This document shows, piece after piece, positions 1-6,163 of a DNA stretch of 8,174 bases. The stretch lies in contig JAASSH010000072.1 of the NCBI GenBank assembly GCA_021767985.1, positions 1-8,174 of the forward strand, given 5' to 3'. This DNA is from Gammaproteobacteria bacterium. Its GTDB lineage: Bacteria; Pseudomonadota; Gammaproteobacteria; GCA-001735895. The position numbers were made by a program, and so were the translations under genes. Each line of letters opens with the position of its first letter. Within the stretch, counting starts at the first letter, position 1. Under the pieces are notes generated by a model, which was given only the letters and a program-made list of their open reading frames with translations, had not been told where the DNA came from and searched no databases.

Positions 1-720
1 ATCGGCCAGGCCCTGGTCGAATTGTTTGCCAGCGAAGGCGCCAACGTATTGTTTTCCGACCGCAGCGAGGAGGATTGCAATGACTTATGCGAAGCGCTCA
101 AACGCAAAGGCATGGAAACGCTGTATCTCGCCGGCGACCTGCGCCAGAAAACCTATTGTGAAGCACTCATCGCCGAGGCGGTGCTCACCTATGGCGGTGT
201 CGATATTCTGATCAACAATGCCGGCATCATCCCGCGCGGCAATATCCTCGACACCACCGACGACATGTGGTTCAGCGCGCTCGACGTTAACCTGACCGCG
301 GTGTTTTACCTGTGCCGCGCCGCGATTCCACAGATGCAGAAGGCCGGCGGCGGTGCGATCGTCAACACCTCTTCGACCTGGGGCATTTACCCGGGACCCG
401 GCCACATCGCCTACTGCACCAGCAAGGCCGCGCTGGCCGCGCTGACCAAAAGCCTGGGGCGGGATCACGCCCCCGACGGCATCCGCGTCAACGCGGTCTG
501 CCCCAACGAGGTCAACACCCCGATGCTGCGCAGCGGATTCATCGCCCGTGGCATAGACCCGAACAACGCGATCGAGGAGCTCGGCAAAACCGTGCCGCTG
601 GGGCACATCGCCGAACCCGCCGAAATCGCCGACGTCATCGCTTTCCTGGCCTCGAACGACGCACGATATGTCTGCGGCGAAACGGTCGAGGTCAGCGGCG
701 CCAAGCCGGTTTACGGCTAG
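1..720 (+). CDS. SDR-family oxidoreductase, 5'-truncated by the window start
   Basis: This is a classical short-chain dehydrogenase/reductase, expected to be a cytosolic NAD(P)-dependent oxidoreductase acting on a hydroxyl or keto group. The frame is open from base 1, and 239 residues are visible. The first ones (IGQALVELFASEGANV) are the end of the TGxxxGIG cofactor loop and the following helix, so roughly 15-20 N-terminal residues lie outside the window; the TTG at 22 is not the real start. In visible-residue numbering, NNAG is at 72-75 and the catalytic tetrad is N97, S125, Y138 and K142 (YCTSK). The C-terminus reads VEVSGAKPVYG, where many SDRs have a DGG, so the cofactor/dimer end is slightly unusual. 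The stop lies 3 bp before the next SDR start, which implies co-transcription. The exact substrate is unknown; 3-oxoacyl reductase, 3-hydroxybutyrate dehydrogenase and sugar or polyol dehydrogenase are all possible. Confidence 0.9.
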   Translation: MGQALVELFASEGANVLFSDRSEEDCNDLCEALKRKGMETLYLAGDLRQKTYCEALIAEAVLTYGGVDILINNAGIIPRGNILDTTDDMWFSALDVNLTAVFYLCRAAIPQMQKAGGGAIVNTSSTWGIYPGPGHIAYCTSKAALAALTKSLGRDHAPDGIRVNAVCPNEVNTPMLRSGFIARGIDPNNAIEELGKTVPLGHIAEPAEIADVIAFLASNDARYVCGETVEVSGAKPVYG

Positions 721-723
721 CGG

Positions 724-1476
724 ATGAGTAGCCTCGCGGGCAAGGTCGCCGTCGTCACCGGGGGTGGCCAGGGCATTGGCCTCGGCATCAGCCAGGCAAT
801 GCTTGCCGCCGGCGCGCAAGTCCTGGTGGCGCAACGCAGCCCGTTACCTGAAACCCTGGCCGAGGCGAACTGGATCGAGACCGACCTGTCCCAGCCCGAC
901 AGCTATGCCACCATCGCCGCGGCCACGCAGAAGCAGCACGCCGGCATCGATATCCTGGTGAATAACGCCGGGTTCATGTTCGAAAAAACCATCGACAAGA
1001 TGCAACTCGACGACTGGAACCGGATGCTCGCGGTCAACCTGACCGCGCCGCTGTTCCTGAGCAAGGCGCTGTTGCCGCTGCTGCGCCACAACGGCGGCGG
1101 CAGCATTATTCATATCGGTTCGATCGAAGGCCTCGCGGCAAACCCGGAGCACGCCGCCTACTGCGCGACCAAGGGTGGTGTGCACGCGCTCACCAGGGCC
1201 ATGGCGGTCGATCTCGGCAAGGACGGGATTCGGGTCAACGCAATTGCTCCGGGCTGGATTCGATCGGCGTTGAGCGATGACTACATCAATGCCCAACAAG
1301 ACCCCGACTCGGCCTGGCAAGGCCTGTACCAGATGCACCCATCGGGTCGAATCGGCGAACCGGACGATGTCGGCAAGCTCGCGGTTTATCTCGCTGGTGA
1401 CGACTCCGAGTTCATCACCGGGCAGGTCATCGTTATCGACGGCGGCCGAACCAGCAAGCTCCCCCTGCCCTTCTAA
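724..1476 (+). CDS. SDR-family oxidoreductase (second of a tandem pair)
   Basis: This is a complete classical SDR of 250 residues, the usual length. The cofactor loop TGGGQGIG is at residues 12-19, NNAG at 80-83, and the catalytic tetrad is N105, S133, Y146 and K150 (YCATK). The PGWIRS segment (176-181) and IDGGR (238-242) match the family C-terminal half. An Arg at 38 just after the second beta strand could favour NADP(H), but this is weak evidence. The ATG follows the upstream SDR stop by only 3 bp, so the two are almost certainly one transcript. The two proteins share the fold but differ clearly in sequence, notably at the C-terminus, so they are probably successive or alternative steps rather than a recent duplication. 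The substrate is unknown. From the downstream aminotransferase and beta-keto acid cleavage enzyme I infer a role in oxidising a hydroxy acid or in handling acetoacetate. Confidence 0.93.
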   Translation: MSSLAGKVAVVTGGGQGIGLGISQAMLAAGAQVLVAQRSPLPETLAEANWIETDLSQPDSYATIAAATQKQHAGIDILVNNAGFMFEKTIDKMQLDDWNRMLAVNLTAPLFLSKALLPLLRHNGGGSIIHIGSIEGLAANPEHAAYCATKGGVHALTRAMAVDLGKDGIRVNAIAPGWIRSALSDDYINAQQDPDSAWQGLYQMHPSGRIGEPDDVGKLAVYLAGDDSEFITGQVIVIDGGRTSKLPLPF

Positions 1477-1540
1477 CCTCGACACCCGGCGATTGCGCTG
1501 ACGTAATCCCCGGATTAATAGTAATTTGATAGCCTCGAAG

Positions 1541-1569
1541 TTGACGTCGACATTGCACGCCGTCAGAAT
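1541..1569 (+). promoter_or_regulatory. Candidate sigma70-type promoter ahead of the aminotransferase gene
   Basis: TTGACG (1541-1546) and CAGAAT (1564-1569) are separated by 17 bp. This gives 5/6 and 4/6 matches to the -35 and -10 consensus. It lies in the 166 bp gap between the SDR pair and the aminotransferase and would give a leader of roughly 65 nt. A weaker pair, TTGCGC at 1493-1498 and TAATAG at 1516-1521, lies upstream. If real, the aminotransferase and BKACE genes can be transcribed separately from the SDRs. This is consensus matching only. Confidence 0.35.
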
Positions 1570-1642
1570 GCCGGCACTGTTTCGACAATGCCCGCTTTTG
1601 ATCCCGCAGGACTCAGGATGCGCGCAGTAACCGGTTAATTGA

Positions 1643-2971
1643 ATGAGCAACGTTTTTCCCCGCAACTGCAAGATAACCAACCCGCTCGCGGTACAGGGCG
1701 AGGGGGTTTACATAATCGACCGAACCGGCAAGCGCTACCTGGATGCCTCCGGCGGTGCTGCGGTTTCCTGTCTCGGCCATGGCGACCCCAAGATCGTCGA
1801 AGCCATCACCAGCCAGCTGGAACGTCTCGAGTTCGCCCATACCGGGTTTTTCAGCAGCGTTCCGGCCGAGGCGCTGGCCGAGCTACTGATCAAGGAAGCG
1901 CCGGGGGAACTCGATCGGGTCTATTTCGTGTCAGGCGGCTCCGAAGCCGTCGAGGCCGCGATCAAGCTCGCGCGTCAGTACTTCGTCGAGATCGGCCAGC
2001 CTTCGCGTCATCGAGTAATTTCGAGGCTGCAGTCTTATCACGGTAACACCCTGGGTGCGCTCGCGGCCGGCGGCAACCTGTGGCGGCGCGAGAAATTCAA
2101 TCCGCTAATGATCGAAACCTCCCTTATCTCGCCCTGTTACGCTTATCGCGGACAGCAGGACGACGAGTCCGAGTTCGATTACGGTCAGCGCGTCGCCAAC
2201 GAGCTCGAGGCTGAGATATTGCGTCTCGGCGAAGCGGAAGTGATGGCGTTTATCGCCGAACCGGTGGTCGGCGCCACCCTTGGGGCGGTACCCGCGGTGG
2301 AGGGCTATTTCAAGCGAATTCGAGAAATCTGTGACCAGTACGGCGTATTGCTAATCCTCGACGAAGTCATGTGCGGCATGGGCCGCACCGGCAGTCTCTA
2401 TGCCTGCGACCAGGACGGCGTCGCGCCCGACATCATGACTATCGCCAAGGGACTGGGCGCCGGTTACCAGCCGATTGGTGCGATGCTTTGCAGCGACAAG
2501 ATTTATCGGGCCATCGAACAGGGCTCGGGCTTCTTTCAGCACGGCCATACCTACCTCGGCCACCCGGTGGCCTGTGCCGCGGCGCACGCTGTGGTCAAAA
2601 AGATCATGGACCGGCGCATGCTCGATCGGGTGCTGTCACAGGGCGTGCGCCTGCACAAGGCGCTGCTCGACAAGTTCGGAGAACATCCGAACGTCGGCGA
2701 TATTCGCGGCCGCGGGCTTTTCTACGGCCTCGAATTCGTGCGCGAGCGCGACAGCAAGGCGCCGTTTCCGCCGGAACTCGCGTTCCACAAGAAACTAAAA
2801 CAAAACGCTTTCGAGGCCGGACTGATCTGTTATCCGATGGGGGGTACCCTCGACGGTCAGCAGGGCGATCACGTGCTGCTGGCACCACCCTTTACCATCG
2901 ATAACACGCACATCGACGAAATCGTCGACAAGCTCGACACCGCGATCAAGGCCACGTTGCGCAGCCTTTGA
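1643..2971 (+). CDS. Class III PLP-dependent aminotransferase
   Basis: This is a fold-type I, class III (omega) aminotransferase of 442 residues, the normal family length. The family moves an amino group, often a terminal or beta amino group, to pyruvate or 2-oxoglutarate. The N-terminal GEGVYIIDRTGKRYLDASGG block starts at residue 19. The SGGSEAVEAA segment (98-107) supplies phosphate contacts. YHG (132-134) stacks on the cofactor. D240 in LILDEV pairs with the pyridine nitrogen. K269 in TIAKGLG is the expected Schiff-base lysine. T303 in HTYLGHP is the usual phosphate ligand from the other subunit. A TGA lies directly before the ATG in the same frame, so 1643 is the first possible start, although no clear Shine-Dalgarno sequence precedes it. 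Its stop overlaps the BKACE start (TGATG), which implies translational coupling. Substrate specificity is not predictable; a beta-amino acid would fit the BKACE partner. Confidence 0.93.
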   Translation: MSNVFPRNCKITNPLAVQGEGVYIIDRTGKRYLDASGGAAVSCLGHGDPKIVEAITSQLERLEFAHTGFFSSVPAEALAELLIKEAPGELDRVYFVSGGSEAVEAAIKLARQYFVEIGQPSRHRVISRLQSYHGNTLGALAAGGNLWRREKFNPLMIETSLISPCYAYRGQQDDESEFDYGQRVANELEAEILRLGEAEVMAFIAEPVVGATLGAVPAVEGYFKRIREICDQYGVLLILDEVMCGMGRTGSLYACDQDGVAPDIMTIAKGLGAGYQPIGAMLCSDKIYRAIEQGSGFFQHGHTYLGHPVACAAAHAVVKKIMDRRMLDRVLSQGVRLHKALLDKFGEHPNVGDIRGRGLFYGLEFVRERDSKAPFPPELAFHKKLKQNAFEAGLICYPMGGTLDGQQGDHVLLAPPFTIDNTHIDEIVDKLDTAIKATLRSL

Positions 2972-3789
2972 TGCGTGACGTCATTATCATGGTGGCGCCG
3001 AACGGCGCCCGCAAAACCCGGTCCGATCATTCGAGCCTGCCGGTTTCCATCGAAGACACCGTCAGTGAGGCGGCGCTGTGTCGCGCCGCGGGCGCCAGCG
3101 CGCTGCACGCGCACGTGCGCGGCGCCAAAGACGAGCACGTGCTCGACGCCGGGCTTTACCGGGAGCTGATCGCCGAAATGGCGCAACGCGTGCCCGGGAT
3201 GCTGGTCCAGATCACTTCCGAGGCGGTCGGTATTTACTCGCCACGGCAGCAGGTCGATTGTATCGAGGCGGTGCAGCCGGAGATGGTGAGCATGTGTCTG
3301 CGTGAAATCACCTCCGGGTTCGAACAGCCCGACTTCGCGCGGCAATTCTTCGAATGGTGCGACGATCATAAAGTACACGTGCAGCACATCGTTTTCTCGG
3401 CCGAAGAGTTCCGGCATTTTCTCGACTACCGCGACCAGGACGTGATCCCTGCCGGGCATCGTTGCGTGCTGTTCGTGCTCGGGCGTTACAACGTCAACTT
3501 CCAGTCCGAGCCTGCAGATCTCGAGCCTTTTCTACGACATGACCTGAGCGGCCTCGACTGGTTTACCTGCGCCTTCGGTCAGCGCGAGCAGGAATGCGTC
3601 ATGGCCGCAATCGAGGCCGGCGGCAATGCCCGCGTCGGCTTCGAAAACAACCTGTATTTGCCGAATGGTGAGATAGCGCCCAACACCGCGAGTCTGGTAA
3701 CAAGCCTGGTCGGCGCAATCGAGTCCAGCAACCTGGCGGTTGCGGATTGTGGGCGGGCGCGTCAGTTGCTCGGCATTCGCAGTGCGTAA
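2971..3789 (+). CDS. DUF849 / beta-keto acid cleavage enzyme (BKACE)
   Basis: This 272-residue TIM-barrel, Zn-dependent enzyme belongs to the family of 3-keto-5-aminohexanoate cleavage enzyme (Kce). Family members condense a beta-keto acid with acetyl-CoA to give acetoacetate and a new CoA ester. The N-terminal APNGARKTRSDHSSLPVS block (9-26) is typical. H46 and H48 in LHAHVRG match the Kce zinc ligands. R221 and E225 in ARVGFENNL correspond to Kce Arg226 and the third zinc ligand Glu230. The next residue is N226, where Kce has Asp231, and the HVRD motif common in the family reads HVRG here. Both changes may mark a subgroup with a different substrate. I chose the ATG at 2971 over the TTG at 2968 because it overlaps the aminotransferase stop by one base. 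The last 28 bp overlap the convergent transporter gene. The substrate is unknown; from its neighbours, the beta-keto acid may come from transamination or SDR oxidation. Confidence 0.9.
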   Translation: MRDVIIMVAPNGARKTRSDHSSLPVSIEDTVSEAALCRAAGASALHAHVRGAKDEHVLDAGLYRELIAEMAQRVPGMLVQITSEAVGIYSPRQQVDCIEAVQPEMVSMCLREITSGFEQPDFARQFFEWCDDHKVHVQHIVFSAEEFRHFLDYRDQDVIPAGHRCVLFVLGRYNVNFQSEPADLEPFLRHDLSGLDWFTCAFGQREQECVMAAIEAGGNARVGFENNLYLPNGEIAPNTASLVTSLVGAIESSNLAVADCGRARQLLGIRSA

Positions 3790-4985
3790 AACAGCAACAG
3801 CGTCGCGATAGCACAAAACGCGGCCAGCAGTATCGTAATCGCAAAAAACGACACCTGCCATTGCAGCAGCGTGCCGACCGCCGCCGGGCCCAGCGCCGAC
3901 GAAAACACCATGATTGCGTTGGTCAGCGATTTGATGGCGCCGAGATGCCTGGGGCCATATAGCTCGGCCCACAGTGCGCTTAAACCGGTGAAGTAAAGCC
4001 CCGATGTCATCCCCTGAAGCAGCATGAATGCCCACACCAGGTACTCGTGGCTGGACAGGTTGATGACTAATAGCGACAGCCCCAGCGGCAACAGGAAAAA
4101 CGGCAGCACGCGGCGCGCGCTAAAGCGATCGATCAGGACGCCGGAGTAAACGGTCACCGTTACCGAGACGATCGAATACAGCCAGTAATTCCCGGTTACC
4201 CACAGGCTGCTCCAGCCCTTGGCACGAGCAATTTCGTCCGGAAAGAAAAACAGTGCCGTACCGATCATCGGCGTCGCAATCATCGCTGGCAGCAGGTAAT
4301 AAAAACGCGATTCAGCCAGCATTTGCCGGCGCGTATAGTCACTCTGCCCACCCGCTTCGGCGGCTCTTTCATCGAGCGCGGCGGTATGGGTCGCGTGCCG
4401 CAGTTTCTGTCCCTTTAGCAGCCACAGCGCCGGCAGCAGTGATAACAGCACCACGAGCGCCACCACCTGGAAGGTATCGCGCCAGCCCCATAGCGTAGCC
4501 AGGTAAAGGCCGGCCACCGGCAGCAACGCTTCGCCAAAGGCGTAACCGATCGCGGCCAGCGCAATCGCCTTGCCGCGGTCGTGATCGTAGTAGCGCGCCA
4601 TCGACGTAATACCGGCATGGCTGGCAAGCCCCTGGCCGAACTGGCGCAGCATGAAAATGGCGGCCACCAGCAGCAGCGGCGAAGTAACCGAGCCCATCAC
4701 CAGGCAGGCGCAGGCAAGCCCGGCCAGGACCAGGCTGGTAAACAGGCGCAAATCGAGCCGATCGATTAGCGTGCCGCTCCAGTTGATCACCAGCGCCGAG
4801 GCCAGCGTGCCGAGCATGTAAATCTGCCCCCAGCTGCCGGCGTCGAGGCCGAAATCGGACCGGATTCCCGGGCCGAATACGCCGATAAAATAGGTTTGCC
4901 CTGCGCTCGACAGAAACGCGAGAAAAAAACCGAATCCAAGAAAACGGGGATTGGCGCGGGCGAAACGCCAGTAATCGACAAGCAT
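3762..4985 (-). CDS. Major facilitator superfamily transporter
   Basis: This is an inner-membrane secondary transporter of 407 residues with about 12 hydrophobic segments, typical of a single MFS protein. The loop 2-3 signature GTLIDRLDLR (71-80) has a pseudo-repeat in the second half, GVLIDRFSAR (282-291), as expected from the two-fold MFS architecture. A hydrophilic stretch at about 191-222 is the central cytoplasmic loop. The segment ALWAELYGPRHLGAIKS (337-353) resembles the conserved region of monocarboxylate or oxalate/formate-like MFS carriers, which suggests a small organic anion, but this is only a resemblance. The gene is convergent with the catabolic cluster and overlaps the BKACE gene by 28 bp, which argues for long-standing linkage. 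It could import the pathway substrate or export a product. No strong Shine-Dalgarno precedes the ATG, whose coding strand starts MLVDYWRF. Confidence 0.92.
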   Translation of the reverse strand: MLVDYWRFARANPRFLGFGFFLAFLSSAGQTYFIGVFGPGIRSDFGLDAGSWGQIYMLGTLASALVINWSGTLIDRLDLRLFTSLVLAGLACACLVMGSVTSPLLLVAAIFMLRQFGQGLASHAGITSMARYYDHDRGKAIALAAIGYAFGEALLPVAGLYLATLWGWRDTFQVVALVVLLSLLPALWLLKGQKLRHATHTAALDERAAEAGGQSDYTRRQMLAESRFYYLLPAMIATPMIGTALFFFPDEIARAKGWSSLWVTGNYWLYSIVSVTVTVYSGVLIDRFSARRVLPFFLLPLGLSLLVINLSSHEYLVWAFMLLQGMTSGLYFTGLSALWAELYGPRHLGAIKSLTNAIMVFSSALGPAAVGTLLQWQVSFFAITILLAAFCAIATLLLFYALRMPSN

Positions 4986-5116
4986 CAGGTATTGTTGTTA
5001 TGCCGGGTCATGAGGGACGCAACACTATCAGGAAACTTGTTGAAGACCCAAGCTTCCTGCAGCTGCCTGTCGTTTCGGGACGACGTTTGCCGCCGGGGGT
5101 ACAGAAACCTTTGCGG

Positions 5117-5350
5117 TCAGGCCAGACCGAACAGTTTTTTTACCATCGCAGGCAGGCCGTTCGAGTCTTCCCGCTCGTTCGCAAAATACTGTTGCACCAG
5201 TTCCCTGCGTATCTTCTGCCGTCGACGTTCTGCACGATCTTTGCCGACAGCAACGCTTACCACCTGGGTAAAATCGTTGATCAGGCTATTATCGGTCGCT
5301 TCTGTCATATCGGTTGTTTTCGAATCACGTAATTTGGTTTTGTCGATCAT
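5117..5350 (-). CDS. Small charged protein of unknown function (77 aa)
   Basis: I do not recognise this protein. From the ATG at 5350 it has 77 residues. The acidic/polar N-terminal part (to about 25) is followed by INDFTQVVSVAVGKDRAERR, a strongly basic, probably helical stretch (KDRAERRRQKIRREL, 37-51), and a C-terminal tail ending VKKLFGLA. It has no signal peptide or membrane segment, so it is probably cytoplasmic and could bind nucleic acid or another protein. The frame is open to an earlier ATG at 5404 (95 aa), but the extra 18 residues look less protein-like, and GGCGGA directly precedes the inner ATG; an ATG at 5308 is also possible. It lies 131 bp from the start of the MFS gene and 185 bp downstream of the DUF4124 gene, on the same strand as both. 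It may be real or a chance open frame. Confidence 0.45.
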   Translation of the reverse strand: MIDKTKLRDSKTTDMTEATDNSLINDFTQVVSVAVGKDRAERRRQKIRRELVQQYFANEREDSNGLPAMVKKLFGLA

Positions 5351-5359
5351 TCCGCCAAG

Positions 5360-5447
5360 CCTGCAAAACTTAACTACAATCCTGCTGCTCGCAATCCGGC
5401 TCAATTTCTACAAATGGGCCGGTTTTGCAGGATATCAGCTAGCCTGC
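5360..5447. repeat. Inverted repeats with GCAGG/CCTGC arms upstream of the small gene
   Basis: A perfect 10 bp inverted repeat pairs CCTGCAAAAC (5360-5369) with GTTTTGCAGG (5422-5431), with 52 bp between the arms. The second arm can pair instead with CCTGC at 5443-5447 over an 11-base loop (5432-5442). The first arm starts 10 bp upstream of the small gene's ATG on the - strand, so the repeats could be alternative leader hairpins or protein-binding half-sites. The sequence shows the repeats; any function is inferred. Confidence 0.4.
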
Positions 5448-5480
5448 GGTGCGGCATCGCCCGTATGGGTTAAATTACCG

Positions 5481-5504
5481 GTTTCTCCGTTACTACGGAG
5501 GAAC
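5481..5504 (-). terminator. Strong hairpin downstream of the DUF4124 gene, possible terminator
   Basis: GTTTCTCCGT (5481-5490) and ACGGAGGAAC (5495-5504) form a 10 bp stem with one G-U pair and a 4-base loop (TACT). It lies 31 bp past the stop of the - strand DUF4124 gene, where a terminator would be expected. No U-tract follows it on the - strand (the next bases read CGGTAATTTA), so it is not a standard intrinsic terminator. It could protect an mRNA 3' end or assist Rho-dependent termination. Confidence 0.4.
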
Positions 5505-5535
5505 GGCTGATTACGCGAGCCCCGCCCTTCCAGAA

Positions 5536-5985
5536 TCACTGGTTTTGCTGCGGAACGGTCGGGCGCTGAATCGGAAAGGGGCCCGGGGGTGGCTTGGGAT
5601 AGGTATCGCCCGGCCTGTGCCCTCTGCCATCTCTGTCCTTTTTCTTTTTTTCTACGGGAATAATTTCCTCTCGTTCCAGCGCCTCTTCGAGCGCCCGGGC
5701 TTCTTCCTTTTCCCTGGCTTCCTGTTCCCGCGCCATGCGATCCTCCTCCATTTTCTTCAACTGCTCCTTAATGCGCTTATTGGCATCTTCGGTATCGACC
5801 GGGGTTACGTTCGCTTCGGGCACCTCGATTTCCTGGACTCCGGGTTCACTGTCCACAGGTTTTTGATCCGAGTAGTGCGTAACGCCTTCCTCATCGACCC
5901 ACTTTTTGACCGTCTGCGCTTGCGCTGAACCTGCGGCATAAATCAAACCCAGAAGGATACTCGCGGTAATGACTGATTTTTTCAT
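5536..5985 (-). CDS. DUF4124 domain-containing exported protein
   Basis: This 149-residue protein is predicted to be secreted to the periplasm. It has a Sec signal peptide (MKKS, then a hydrophobic core at 5-20) with a probable cleavage site after AQA (residue 23). The mature N-terminus carries a DUF4124 motif, VKKWVDEEGVTHYSDQKP (26-43), the short W-x-D-x-x-G-x-x-H-Y-S/T-D unit common in gammaproteobacterial envelope proteins. A long highly charged segment (about 66-116, rich in E, K and R) should form a helix or coiled coil, and the last 25 residues are proline-rich (YPKPPPGPFP). There is no lipobox Cys. The molecular function of DUF4124 proteins is not established; a structural or peptidoglycan-associated role is a guess. 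The gene has its own candidate promoter and stands alone on its strand, divergent from the HIT gene. Confidence 0.87.
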   Translation of the reverse strand: MKKSVITASILLGLIYAAGSAQAQTVKKWVDEEGVTHYSDQKPVDSEPGVQEIEVPEANVTPVDTEDANKRIKEQLKKMEEDRMAREQEAREKEEARALEEALEREEIIPVEKKKKDRDGRGHRPGDTYPKPPPGPFPIQRPTVPQQNQ

Positions 5986-6033
5986 GTAGTCTGACTCGGT
6001 AATCGGACGGTGAATCGGTTATCCTGAACACAG

Positions 6034-6061
6034 CTTATATCTAATCTAATTAGGGCTACAA
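6034..6061 (-). promoter_or_regulatory. Candidate promoter for the DUF4124 gene
   Basis: On the - strand, TTGTAG (6061-6056) and TATAAG (6039-6034) are 16 bp apart. The -10 matches 5/6 and the -35 only 3/6. Transcription would start near 6027, about 42 nt before the ATG. The surrounding AT-rich patch (6034-6055) stands out from the GC-rich neighbourhood, as promoters often do. Confidence 0.45.
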
Positions 6062-6093
6062 GCTGCATTTATCAAGTCCAGCAGAACACGGGT

Positions 6094-6122
6094 TTCGCGA
6101 AAGCACCGACAAACCGTATACT
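6094..6122 (+). promoter_or_regulatory. Candidate promoter for the HIT-methyltransferase pair, with palindrome
   Basis: TATACT (6117-6122) is a 5/6 match to the -10 consensus. TTCGCG (6094-6099), 17 bp upstream, is a poor -35. The start point would be near 6129, giving a leader of about 35 nt. The -35 region is inside a perfect 10 bp palindrome, TTTCGCGAAA (6093-6102), which could be an operator compensating for or blocking the weak -35. GGGGCG at 6155-6160 is the likely ribosome-binding region for the ATG at 6164. Confidence 0.4.
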
Positions 6123-6163
6123 TTGTCCTCTTTAATAAGACGAAATCACAACCCGGGGCGAAT

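Noticed and set aside
22..24. TTG as the start codon of the first SDR
   Set aside because: The residues encoded before it (IGQALVE) already match the SDR cofactor-binding helix, so the gene starts upstream of the window.
85..834. Long - strand open frame (249 codons) opposite the SDR pair
   Set aside because: It spans the junction of two clear SDR genes, and its translation lacks domain motifs. Long antisense frames are common in GC-rich genes.
844..1680. Long - strand open frame (278 codons) opposite the second SDR and gap
   Set aside because: It is antisense to an SDR with a complete catalytic tetrad, and its own translation shows no recognisable fold or signal.
2371..2904. + strand frame of 177 codons inside the aminotransferase gene
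   Set aside because: The translation is dominated by Arg, Pro and Gly, as expected of an out-of-frame GC-rich gene; the aminotransferase motifs run unbroken through it.
5069..5084. Small hairpin GTCGT-TTCGGG-ACGAC downstream of the 77-residue gene
   Set aside because: The stem is only 5 bp and no T-run follows on the - strand, so calling it a terminator is not supported.
4896..5510. + strand frame of 204 codons across the MFS start and small-gene region
   Set aside because: It overlaps the 5' end of a solid MFS gene, has mixed low-quality composition and no domain. The - strand reading explains the region better.
5449..5928. + strand frame of 159 codons opposite the DUF4124 gene
   Set aside because: Its Phe/Leu-rich translation is the complement of the Glu/Lys-rich coiled coil on the other strand; the DUF4124 frame has a signal peptide and domain motif.
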